Positions 7,504 to 15,072 of a stretch of 41,703 bases of DNA are shown in pieces. The stretch is from a virus, in the IMG/VR virus record IMGVR_UViG_3300032053_000168, positions 1 to 41,703 of that record; one strand, written 5' to 3'. The stretch's first letter is position 1. The number at the start of each line of letters is the position of its first letter. The position numbers and the translations under genes were made by a program. The notes beneath the pieces are model-generated. The model had not been told where the DNA came from. It did not search any database and was given only the letters and a program-made list of their open reading frames with translations.

Positions 7504-7521
7504 AAATAGGGGAGGTGAAGG

Positions 7522-7752
7522 ATGGCTGAGGAAGTAATTAAGAAAGAAATATCAGGACGCAAGTTTGCAACCATAGCGGTAATATCTACATTTTGTCTTA
7601 TACAGGTTGGTTCTTTAATTCTTACTGTTGCTGGAAAGATGTCAATAGAGGTTTATCTGGCAAGCACAGGAAGTTTAGGAACGATAACTTTATATATTGT
7701 GAAAGCATATTTTGATGATAAAGATAGGACACAAAATGGAGGTGTAAAGTGA
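7522..7752 (+). CDS. Small two-helix membrane protein, holin candidate
   Basis: A 76-residue protein with a very strong ribosome binding site (GGGGAGGTGAAGG). The N-terminus is charged; two hydrophobic segments follow (residues about 17-37 and 43-63), and the end is charged and acidic (KAYFDDKDRTQNGG). That size and topology fit class II holins, which form pores in the inner membrane to time lysis. The gene overlaps another short two-helix gene at 7749. The endolysin lies far away at 19204, so the lysis role is inferred from shape only. Confidence 0.7.
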   Translation: MAEEVIKKEISGRKFATIAVISTFCLIQVGSLILTVAGKMSIEVYLASTGSLGTITLYIVKAYFDDKDRTQNGGVK

Positions 7753-7913
7753 AAGTCTGGCAGAAAATTTTAATTGTATTTGCAGGTGGTGGCATTGTTT
7801 GGGCGTTGTCATATCTAACTAGTATAAAACCAGATTTAGCTATGGTGTTGTCATCGGCTAACGCTACAATAGTCGGATTAGTAGCTTATTTTACAGGTTT
7901 TACTGCTAAATAG
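7749..7913 (+). CDS. Second small two-helix membrane protein, holin or antiholin candidate
   Basis: A 54-residue protein starting with GTG at 7749, with GGAGGTG upstream, overlapping the stop of the previous gene by 3 bases. It has two hydrophobic segments (about 6-24 and 31-51) separated by a short IKPD turn. The pair 7522 and 7749 has the look of a holin/antiholin couple made from one transcript. No sequence family is recognised. Confidence 0.75.
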   Translation: MKVWQKILIVFAGGGIVWALSYLTSIKPDLAMVLSSANATIVGLVAYFTGFTAK

Positions 7914-7921
7914 GAGGTCAT

Positions 7922-8146
7922 ATGGCTCTTGGCACAATTTTAAATATCCTCGATTGGCTCAAGAATAAATTACCTATACCTAATCGCCTTGAAGGGATAA
8001 AAAACGAAATAGACAAGTTAGAAAAAGAAAGAACAAGTTTATTATCCGGAGGTGCGGATGTTAAGAAAGCTAAGCGTATTATTGTTATTAATGATCGTCT
8101 TGACAAGCTCGCTGGCATGCTCAAGAATGCGACAGGAAATTCCTAA
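7922..8146 (+). CDS. Small helical protein carrying an overlapping lipoprotein frame
   Basis: A 74-residue protein with a good TAGGAGGTCAT start. It has an amphipathic N-terminal helix (MALGTILNILDWLKNKLPI), then a charged coiled coil (residues 24-68). Its 3' third is overlapped in another frame by a small lipoprotein-like gene at 8058. In Gram-negative phages such embedding is typical of the Rz/Rz1 spanin pair, in which Rz has an N-terminal membrane anchor and a coiled-coil body. Here the N-terminal helix is only weakly hydrophobic, so an inner-membrane spanin role is possible but not established. Confidence 0.7.
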   Translation: MALGTILNILDWLKNKLPIPNRLEGIKNEIDKLEKERTSLLSGGADVKKAKRIIVINDRLDKLAGMLKNATGNS

Positions 8147-8258
8147 GCAACCGGAGTCTATCAAAGTATGGTGGGGGAGCAAAGAGGAAGTTATAAACTT
8201 TCTCAATAGCCCTAATGCACAAGCAAGACGTTGGATGGTAAATAGCTTGGGAGAATAA
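8058..8258 (+). CDS. Embedded lipoprotein-like gene (o-spanin candidate)
   Basis: A 66-residue protein read in a different frame from the gene at 7922, with 89 bases of overlap. The start at 8058 is chosen because GGAGG ends 6 bases before it; GTG 8052 in the same frame lies too close to that site. Residues 1-20 form a lipoprotein signal (MLRKLSVLLLLMIVLTSSLA) ending at Cys21. The lipobox S-L-A-C is imperfect because Leu is expected at -3. The mature part is about 46 residues and charged. Position, overlap and lipidation signal match Rz1-type outer-membrane spanins, although the usual Pro-rich segment is absent. Confidence 0.65.
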   Translation: MLRKLSVLLLLMIVLTSSLACSRMRQEIPKQPESIKVWWGSKEEVINFLNSPNAQARRWMVNSLGE

Positions 8259-8259
8259 G

Positions 8260-8745
8260 ATGAACGAATTTAAACTAGGGACTTTAGCGGCCATAGCTTT
8301 AGGTGTATGCGTAATTGATTGCTTTTTTTGGATGTGGGGCGGTCGTTCTAGAAAATGGAGGCGCAGGTTTATAGGTTCAACTATCCAAATATTAGGCATA
8401 AATATCCTTGCTTTGATAACTGGCACTTGGGTATGGCAGTTTGCTCTTTCCTTGGGCCCGGAAATAGGATCTCGGTCTATGGGCTACGGTGGCGAAAGCA
8501 CCAGAGAGAAGCTAATGCGTAGATCCGTCTTTGCTTTAGGTAGTTTAGCTGTTGGCACGGTATTGGCATGGGGATTAGGTTTTAATAGCAAAGCAATATG
8601 GCTCTTAGTATGCCAAGCTATTGCTTCAGTAGTAAGTATAATTTTAGGAATTAAGAACCCTTTACCTGCGGCAGTAGAGGAAGTTTTCGTATGTCTTAGT
8701 TTAAAATATATAAATTATGGATATTTGTTTATAGGGATTACATAG
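8260..8745 (+). CDS. Membrane protein, unknown function
   Basis: A 161-residue protein with hydrophobic segments at about residues 6-26, 40-66, 92-110 and 112-130, and a short basic loop (GGRSRKWRRRF). The C-terminal 25 residues become polar then hydrophobic again. It follows the lysis-like small genes with only a 1-base gap, after a GGGAGAATAAG site. I recognise no family. It could belong to the lysis group or be a virion or host-membrane protein. Confidence 0.7.
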   Translation: MNEFKLGTLAAIALGVCVIDCFFWMWGGRSRKWRRRFIGSTIQILGINILALITGTWVWQFALSLGPEIGSRSMGYGGESTREKLMRRSVFALGSLAVGTVLAWGLGFNSKAIWLLVCQAIASVVSIILGIKNPLPAAVEEVFVCLSLKYINYGYLFIGIT

Positions 8746-8753
8746 GAGGTTCT

Positions 8754-9515
8754 ATGTTTCAACTATTTTGGTTTATTTTGATAGATGAGAAAGGTGGTTT
8801 AGGAATTACAAGAGCATCTCTTTGTTCATCCATTTGCGAACGGACAGGCGATGAGTCTTTGGATGCCGCCGTGAAGGTAAACCGCCTTATCAACGAGCAA
8901 GGGCCCTTATTCTGCCAACTTACCAATTTCCCATTCCTACGCAGTGATATATCTTTTAGCATAACTTCATCTGCCTATAAATACTCCGGGGCAAGTTACC
9001 TACCGACGACTTTCAAGAAAGTTACTGCCGCATTTCTTCTTGATGGCTCGGACAGATACCCATTGACCGAAGTAAGTATTAAGGAAAGTTACGAGTGGAA
9101 AAATCCTGATGAGAACTCCGGTCGTCCGGATGAGTTTTGTATTACCCGGATTGAAAGTGGCTATTGGGAGATTCAGTTTAACCGCATACCGGATACTACC
9201 TACACAGTTTATTTGGAGATAGAACTGCAATGGGCTGACCTGACTGCATCCACAAGCGAGACCGTAATCACTAAAGAATACTATCCTTCCTTTACGCACT
9301 TTGTGAGTATGGCGCGATTCATTCAGCAGGGGGATACTGGCAACTATCTAATAGCCAAAGACCAATGGTGGAATGCCGGACACCCGAAAGCAACGATATT
9401 AGGAACGATATTGTCGGCACTATCAAGTCCATTAAGGAAAAAATCTGTATTTATGGATAGTAATTATATGAAACCATTATCGCCACCTCAGAGCGATTAT
9501 TCGGAGAGAGAATGA
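8754..9515 (+). CDS. Adaptor/tail-tube-like protein with a D-E-K-G leader-like N-terminus
   Basis: A 253-residue protein with a strong TAGGAGG site. From about residue 20 it reads like podovirus head-tail adaptor or tail tubular A proteins: a helical start (DESLDAAVKVNRLINEQG), then a beta-rich middle, a long helix near FTHFVSMARFI, and an unstructured end. It lies directly before the P22 gp10-like gene, as expected for portal-ring-to-tail genes. The N-terminus MFQLFWFILIDEKGG is a hydrophobic stretch ending D-x-x-G that is shared with four other virion proteins of this genome. Specific function is inferred from order and fold style. Confidence 0.75.
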   Translation: MFQLFWFILIDEKGGLGITRASLCSSICERTGDESLDAAVKVNRLINEQGPLFCQLTNFPFLRSDISFSITSSAYKYSGASYLPTTFKKVTAAFLLDGSDRYPLTEVSIKESYEWKNPDENSGRPDEFCITRIESGYWEIQFNRIPDTTYTVYLEIELQWADLTASTSETVITKEYYPSFTHFVSMARFIQQGDTGNYLIAKDQWWNAGHPKATILGTILSALSSPLRKKSVFMDSNYMKPLSPPQSDYSERE

Positions 9516-11059
9516 TATCACGCGATTACATACCTCTATTATTGGCGGAAAATTTCCTTGGCGTAAACTGCAAGGATAGTGAAGAAAATAAAAACAACGG
9601 CGAATGGGATGCCGACTCCCTTGATGTCTTTAGCGACCCGCAAGGTGCTCTTGGTTCGCGCCCGGGTTTTACCGCCCTAACTACTGCTTCCATCGGCACA
9701 GCAACCGCCTGGTGCGGATTTTATCAGTTTGACAAACAGGCAGGTGGTTCTACCACATCTTATTATGTAGGTGGTGGAGCTAACGGAAAACTTTATGATT
9801 ATACAGGTGGGGCATTTGTAAATATATTCTCTGGTCTGACTACCACAAAGGATGATGATAAGAGATATGCTTTCTTTACTCTTGATAATACCGTAATGAT
9901 ATGTTGCGACGAAGACCCACCGGTTGTCTATGCAGGTTCGGGTTCGGCCACTACTTTTGCCACAAGTGTAACCGCCGATTGGGGCCTTGAATGGCAAAGA
10001 TATGGATGGCTTCATTCTACCGTAGATCCACGCCTGTTATATTACTGCACGACTTTAGGCGATATAGACAGTGCCTATACCTCATTCCTGAACTTTGATG
10101 ATGACCAAGGCAAGCTTACCGGCGGTTGTAAGCAGGGCGATGATATGATCATAGGTAAGGAATGGTCATTATTCAGGATACAGTATCGCGGAACAACGCC
10201 TTTATTCAAGAAATACAGGATACCCTCAAAGATTGGCCCGGTGAACTACTGGACTATGAAAGAACTTCCTGATGGCAGGGTGGTATTCCTCGCTCCTGAC
10301 TTTAACTTCTATATGGTAGCAGGGGATAATGTAACACCTTGTGGAGACAATATCCGCAAATATGTTCAGGATGGAGTGAATGCACGGCTTAAATACGCTG
10401 TTTCAGGACTTCTCCACAACCGTTCCCAATATTGGTGCAGTTTTACATATACATCCGGAGCAACACAGAACGACCGGACTTTAGTGATGGACTGGTCTCG
10501 GCCTTATACGGATAAATGGGGCAAGATGCAATTCCCCTGGTTTATCTACTCCATAGGCGCAAACTGCTTTGCCGAGATGAATATATCAGGCAAGGCTTGG
10601 CTTTATCACGGTAGTTATGCAGGGTTGATACATAAAGATGACACCGGCACAAACGATAATGGTGTAGTATTCAAGCCGACTTATGTATCTAAGAAGATTA
10701 GTCATGGCGATCCTGTTTTAGAGAAGAAGTATGAGAATATAAACTTTGCTCTTGCCAGAAAAGGCGATTGGGATTTGAATATCCAGATAGTTTGCGATGG
10801 AAATGCGTCGACAGAAAAGACTATATCGCAGAATTTACTTTCAGGTTTGGGTTACCAATCCTTATTTGATGTAGCAAAATTTGACGAGGATTACTTCTCA
10901 AGCGAAAGCGACATGGACATAACGAGGGAGATACGCAGGCAGGGAAAAGTTATACAAATAAGATTTGGAACTACTGGTTTGGACGAGGCGTTTTTAGTTT
11001 ATCATTATTCTTTATTAAGTCGCCCAATACAACGTGGAATCCGCGTAAGGGAGAGTTAA
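9512..11059 (+). CDS. Tail hub/stabilisation protein (P22 gp10-like)
   Basis: A 515-residue, beta-rich protein with many Trp, Tyr and Gly residues and a SRPGF...YQFDKQ...YYVGGGANGKLYDY pattern typical of phage tail-needle or stabilisation proteins with a beta-propeller fold (P22 gp10 and podovirus tail tubular B relatives). Repeated segments such as GGGANGKLYDYTGG and HGSYAGLIHKDD are blade-like. The start overlaps the adaptor gene by ATGA. No leader-like N-terminus is present here, unlike its neighbours. It most likely extends or closes the tail tube below the adaptor ring. Confidence 0.75.
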   Translation: MISRDYIPLLLAENFLGVNCKDSEENKNNGEWDADSLDVFSDPQGALGSRPGFTALTTASIGTATAWCGFYQFDKQAGGSTTSYYVGGGANGKLYDYTGGAFVNIFSGLTTTKDDDKRYAFFTLDNTVMICCDEDPPVVYAGSGSATTFATSVTADWGLEWQRYGWLHSTVDPRLLYYCTTLGDIDSAYTSFLNFDDDQGKLTGGCKQGDDMIIGKEWSLFRIQYRGTTPLFKKYRIPSKIGPVNYWTMKELPDGRVVFLAPDFNFYMVAGDNVTPCGDNIRKYVQDGVNARLKYAVSGLLHNRSQYWCSFTYTSGATQNDRTLVMDWSRPYTDKWGKMQFPWFIYSIGANCFAEMNISGKAWLYHGSYAGLIHKDDTGTNDNGVVFKPTYVSKKISHGDPVLEKKYENINFALARKGDWDLNIQIVCDGNASTEKTISQNLLSGLGYQSLFDVAKFDEDYFSSESDMDITREIRRQGKVIQIRFGTTGLDEAFLVYHYSLLSRPIQRGIRVRES

Positions 11060-11412
11060 TGTTTAAACATAAATATCACGAACCTAAAGATTGTCCACTT
11101 TGCGAAAAGATAATCTATATATTTGACAAGCGAAATAAGCCCATAGAATTAAATGATGATGGGGTGTTATTTGCGGCCTTATTCAACGATAACTCAAATG
11201 CTGAATTTGCTATCTGCAAAGATTGCTTTGCTACCCTAAATCAAGAAAAGTTAGACAAAATTATGTCAGATGAAATTTACACCTGGGGTATGCAGATTAT
11301 AAATACTCCACTTAGTTTATTGGAATTTAGCAAGCAGTTACAGTGGTTCATAAATACGGCAGTTCATCTTAAAATAGTCAAACACGCAAGGACAAAAGAG
11401 GAGTTAGGATAA
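11059..11412 (+). CDS. Small protein with a four-cysteine zinc-binding motif
   Basis: A 117-residue protein overlapping the previous stop by 1 base. CPLC near residue 13 and CKDC near residue 54 could bind one zinc ion. The rest is helical. It lies between tail genes and may be an assembly helper, but no family is recognised. Confidence 0.75.
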   Translation: MFKHKYHEPKDCPLCEKIIYIFDKRNKPIELNDDGVLFAALFNDNSNAEFAICKDCFATLNQEKLDKIMSDEIYTWGMQIINTPLSLLEFSKQLQWFINTAVHLKIVKHARTKEELG

Positions 11413-12336
11413 GTGGATTTAAAACTTAACTTAGGCGAACTAAAAACTCCGCAGGATATATTAAAACTTACATCAACTATATCCATATTAGCTGATGAAC
11501 TCGATACGATTATAACCACATCCGCGCCCAATGGAAGCATATCTGCAAGAGAAGGCCGAAGATGTCTTTATAAAAATGGTGCTAATTATGAAGTTTGGGT
11601 TAATGTAGACGGCGGAACCGTCTGGCAACAGATAGACGCTGGCATATCCATACCATTAACTTATATAGATACCGACGGTGCACTTGCCGCTAATTCTGAT
11701 GTCAAGGTAGCCTCGCAAAAGGCCACAAAGACCTATGTGGACACAAAAGTTCCAGTTCCCCTGACTACCGCCAAAGGTGGCACAGGTTCTACCGCAAATG
11801 CCAATGCGGCAAATGGAGCAGTAATATTAGGTGCTGATGGAAAAATTCCTATACTGGATGGAAGCCAATTGACTGGAATTCCTGTTCTTTCCAATGTTAT
11901 CTTTGAATGGTATGGCATTGATACAATAGATACTGCTAGTAATCCAGATGGGGGAGAAATAACAAGTGCGAGTTTAGCAGATAATACAACGGTAGCACTT
12001 TATAGGTATATAAGAATAGAACAATCAACTTATAGGACAATTTTGACAGGTAGATTTAAGAAGATTGCAGGAATATCTACTATAACTATTCAGGCAAAAT
12101 TATGGTCAACCAGCACTGACGCTGATAAAGAGGCGGTTTTATTAGTAGATGTCGGCGGGCAATCCAATACAGTAAAAACTATTACCTCTATCACTCCCAC
12201 TTGGGTAACGAGTGCAGATATAGATGTATCAAGTTTAACCAATGGGACTGTTTACGATATTACCATACAACTTAAAAGCGAATATTCTACTGGTTCTTGG
12301 GTTAATTGCAGTGCAGTAGTTTTAATAGCAAGTTAA
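11413..12336 (+). CDS. Tail fibre/appendage protein
   Basis: A 307-residue protein starting at GTG directly after the previous stop. The N-terminal 100 residues are a small fold with YKNGANYEVWVNVDGGTVW. Then comes a typical fibre linker (TTAKGGTGSTANANAANG and LGADGKIPILDGSQLTGIP), and the C-terminal 150 residues form a Thr- and Ser-rich beta sandwich. The GGTGST and LDGSQLTGI motifs are widespread in phage tail fibres. It probably attaches to the tail tube made by the preceding genes. Confidence 0.8.
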   Translation: MDLKLNLGELKTPQDILKLTSTISILADELDTIITTSAPNGSISAREGRRCLYKNGANYEVWVNVDGGTVWQQIDAGISIPLTYIDTDGALAANSDVKVASQKATKTYVDTKVPVPLTTAKGGTGSTANANAANGAVILGADGKIPILDGSQLTGIPVLSNVIFEWYGIDTIDTASNPDGGEITSASLADNTTVALYRYIRIEQSTYRTILTGRFKKIAGISTITIQAKLWSTSTDADKEAVLLVDVGGQSNTVKTITSITPTWVTSADIDVSSLTNGTVYDITIQLKSEYSTGSWVNCSAVVLIAS

Positions 12337-12352
12337 TTTTAAAGGAGGATTT

Positions 12353-13141
12353 ATGAACTTATTATTAAAGATTTTATTCGATGAAGAAGGTGGAACACTT
12401 GCGATTACGAGAAAAACAGCGAATACTCTAATAACGGCGGCGGGATTTAACACCAACTATGGTGAAATCGAGGCCGTCGTCAATGGTGATATTGACGCGA
12501 CAAACCTCGAGGACGATGCTGTAACGGCCGCAAAATTAAACTCCGATGTAGTGCGTGCTGATTATGGTCTTCTGATGCATACGACAGGTGCATTACAAGT
12601 AGATGTCTCTGATACTAACCCTTGCCTTGAAATCTCCGACGGGGGGGTTAGGATAAAGGTAGACGATAGCACGATAGAAAGGGCAAGTGGAGGAATACAA
12701 CTAAAGGATGGCGGGATAGCGGCGGCAAAGATTGCCTCTAATGCAGTAACCACTGCTAAGATTACTGATAGTAATATTACGACTGCCAAGATTGCCGACG
12801 CTAATGTAACTACCGCCAAGATTGCCGACGCTAATATTACTACTGCAAAGATACTTGATGATAATGTAACCGAAGATAAACTTGCCGACTATGCTGAAAG
12901 TTTTGGCACAAGTGGGTATGTAAAACTGACAGGTGGTCTGACAATCCAATGGGGGACGGTATCCGCCGATGGTGCTGTTACCTTTCCCGTCGCTTTTTCT
13001 CATGCTTGTTATTCTGTTATGTTGACTCAGAATCATGAGACAGATAATAACGCCAATCTTAAAGCTACAGGAGTATCTACTACTGGATTTACGGCGGATG
13101 CTATTGGAGGGACAACATTCTATATGGCGATAGGATATTAA
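12353..13141 (+). CDS. Tail fibre with gp53-like C-terminal domain and D-E-E-G N-terminus
   Basis: A 262-residue protein with an AAAGGAGG site. After the leader-like N-terminus MNLLLKILFDEEGG come helical and beta segments, then about five 10-residue repeats of the form TTAKI-DAN-V/I (12721-12890), a trimeric fibre shaft pattern. The last 75 residues (GYVKLTGGLTIQWG ... FPVAF ... TGF ... FYMAIGY) match the gp53-like tail-fibre C-terminal domain, often the receptor-binding tip. Start and fibre role are well supported; the receptor is not known. Confidence 0.85.
   Translation: MNLLLKILFDEEGGTLAITRKTANTLITAAGFNTNYGEIEAVVNGDIDATNLEDDAVTAAKLNSDVVRADYGLLMHTTGALQVDVSDTNPCLEISDGGVRIKVDDSTIERASGGIQLKDGGIAAAKIASNAVTTAKITDSNITTAKIADANVTTAKIADANITTAKILDDNVTEDKLADYAESFGTSGYVKLTGGLTIQWGTVSADGAVTFPVAFSHACYSVMLTQNHETDNNANLKATGVSTTGFTADAIGGTTFYMAIGY
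12721..12890 (+). repeat. 30-bp tandem repeats encoding a fibre shaft
   Basis: Five or so units of about 30 bases encode decapeptides of the type T-T-A-K-I-A-D-A-N-V. Two neighbouring units near 12784-12840 are nearly identical in DNA, so recent slippage or expansion is likely. Confidence 0.8.
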
Positions 13142-13178
13142 CGGAATTGGTATATTAACTAAATTATAGGGAGGGGAT

Positions 13179-14093
13179 ATGAGATTATTGAAATTGCTAT
13201 GGAAAATATTAAAAGATGAAAGAGGATTATTACCTTTACTTTTAGGTTTAGGCGCAGGGGCTATGGGTGCAGGCGGTCTTATGTCTGCCTTTGGCGGAAA
13301 TGATGAGGAGATATACGATCCTTATGCAGGTTTACGTGGCAAATGGCAGGAATGGCTTACTCCCAAGCTCGGCACATCCACCCCCTATAAGGATAATCCG
13401 GCTTTCAATCTTGAGCAACCTGCGGTAGAGAGTGCCGCAGAAAAGAATATTCTCGGATATTTCCAAAATCCTAATACCAATGTTGCCGATTATTCAGAAG
13501 CGACAAAGAAATACTCCGAGGCCAGCAAGGCCAGTATGGCGGAAACTTATGCTGAGGAAAAAAAGAAAACCCAAGATATGTATAACCGGCTTGGACTTGT
13601 TTCTTCAACGCCCGGGCTTACCGCACAAAGTGATTTATTTAGAAAACAAGCAACAGAACAAAATCTTTTTGATACCGAATTAACATATAAAAACCTTGAT
13701 AGGCAGTTACAGGCGATGGGGCTTGATATAACCCAATTAAACAGTATGCTCGGCCAGGCAGGGAATATGGCTGGGGCCCAGACAGGCAGGACACAATGGA
13801 GCAAAACAATGTCTATGGCTGACTTAGAGAGAATGTTGTCTGAGGAAATGGGATATGGCAGTGCGGCCAGTAGTATTTTAGGCAGTAATCCCCCAGAGAG
13901 AACACTAACACCTGACTGGTTAAGCCAATTAGGGGGAACGCTGACCAATATCGGGAGTTTAGGAATGACAGCTGGAATATTAGGGAATGGAGGCTCTTCT
14001 TCATCTGGATCTGGTGTATCAGATATCGGAGGAGGGAATACGACCAATTCTCATTATAAACTTGTAAATGGAAAATTAACTTATGTGCCATAG
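13179..14093 (+). CDS. DNA ejection/internal virion protein 1, with D-E-R-G leader-like N-terminus
   Basis: A 304-residue protein with a strong GGGAGGGG site. It starts MRLLKLLWKILKDERG and continues with a second hydrophobic, Gly-rich stretch (LLPLLLGLGAGAMGAGG), so this is the closest of the five shared N-termini to a genuine Flp-type prepilin. The middle is helical and Gln/Ala-rich (residues 85-225); the C-terminus is Gly- and Ser-rich. It starts a three-gene run of helical proteins with membrane-active segments, in the position where podoviruses keep ejection proteins that line the DNA channel. Confidence 0.75.
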   Translation: MRLLKLLWKILKDERGLLPLLLGLGAGAMGAGGLMSAFGGNDEEIYDPYAGLRGKWQEWLTPKLGTSTPYKDNPAFNLEQPAVESAAEKNILGYFQNPNTNVADYSEATKKYSEASKASMAETYAEEKKKTQDMYNRLGLVSSTPGLTAQSDLFRKQATEQNLFDTELTYKNLDRQLQAMGLDITQLNSMLGQAGNMAGAQTGRTQWSKTMSMADLERMLSEEMGYGSAASSILGSNPPERTLTPDWLSQLGGTLTNIGSLGMTAGILGNGGSSSSGSGVSDIGGGNTTNSHYKLVNGKLTYVP

Positions 14094-14107
14094 ATAAGGG
14101 GGTAGTT

Positions 14108-15070
14108 ATGCCGACAATCTATCGAGAAGGGAAGTTAGCAGGGTTGAATAATGCGATTAGTGGAGTGGGGAATGTATATCTTCAGAAGATGCTCCAAGAG
14201 CAACAACGCAAGAAACAATTAGAGGATACGATTGAGTTAGTAAAAAAGAAAGCAGAAGTAGAAGCCCAATATAATCCTGATACAAAATTAATGAATGAAT
14301 TATTTGATAGTAATACAACCTTATTGGGTAATTCAGGAAACATCCCAATGAAAAATAGAATAAATGGTGGACAAGAAAGTATTCTAGGTGGGGTAAATTT
14401 AAATAAAGGAATGCTTTTGCGCGGTATTTTAAGTAAAAAATTCGGGGTTCCTTTTGAACAAATGATGAGTCCAGAAGAAAAACAAACACAATTAACTCAA
14501 GATGTTGAAAAAACTCAAGCACAGGAATTAGCAAAAGGTATTCCGACATCTGAAACAGGGAAAGTGGCATTGGCAAGAGAATCTATAAAAAATATTCAAG
14601 ATATTAAAAGTATACTTTTTCCTACTGGAGAAGCTAAATCATTCAAAAGGTCAACCGCCTTTGCTTCTAATTTACCTGGAGGTTCTTTGCCTATCTTACC
14701 CTCAAGAGGTTGGGGAAAAGCAGAACAAGAAATCTTTAGAAAAATGGGGGCAGCCTTATCGGGTAGACAGTTAATACAAACAGGGGTTGCAGCAAGACCA
14801 GAAGAAACACAAAAACTTATTTCGCAATTTGCCCCAAGTGGAGGTAGTAATCCAGAAGCGGCTTTAAATGGATTAACTGAATTAGAAAATTTTTATAAAG
14901 ATTATCTGAATACATTAGAAACAAGAGGCATTAAAAATAGATTTTCTGGACAATCTATGCAATCGCAACAACAATATCAAGTCGGACAAACAATATCAAA
15001 AGGTGGTAAACAATATCAAATTACTGGTTTTGATACCGACGGAGAACCATTAGTTGACTTAGTGAGGTAA
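14108..15070 (+). CDS. DNA ejection/internal virion protein 2
   Basis: A 320-residue, mostly helical protein. A coiled coil at about residues 28-60 (EQQRKKQLEDTIELVKKK) is followed by a polar helical middle and a compact C-terminal piece (QYQVGQTISKGGKQYQITGF). It follows the first ejection-type protein after 14 bases. The N-terminus has amphipathic helices rather than a leader. I infer an internal virion role from order, length and helical character; no named domain is recognised. Confidence 0.7.
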   Translation: MPTIYREGKLAGLNNAISGVGNVYLQKMLQEQQRKKQLEDTIELVKKKAEVEAQYNPDTKLMNELFDSNTTLLGNSGNIPMKNRINGGQESILGGVNLNKGMLLRGILSKKFGVPFEQMMSPEEKQTQLTQDVEKTQAQELAKGIPTSETGKVALARESIKNIQDIKSILFPTGEAKSFKRSTAFASNLPGGSLPILPSRGWGKAEQEIFRKMGAALSGRQLIQTGVAARPEETQKLISQFAPSGGSNPEAALNGLTELENFYKDYLNTLETRGIKNRFSGQSMQSQQQYQVGQTISKGGKQYQITGFDTDGEPLVDLVR

Positions 15071-15072
15071 AT

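Noticed and set aside
13547-14091. Minus-strand frames across the ejection gene
   Set aside because: They overlap a well-supported structural gene completely and have no ribosome binding site.
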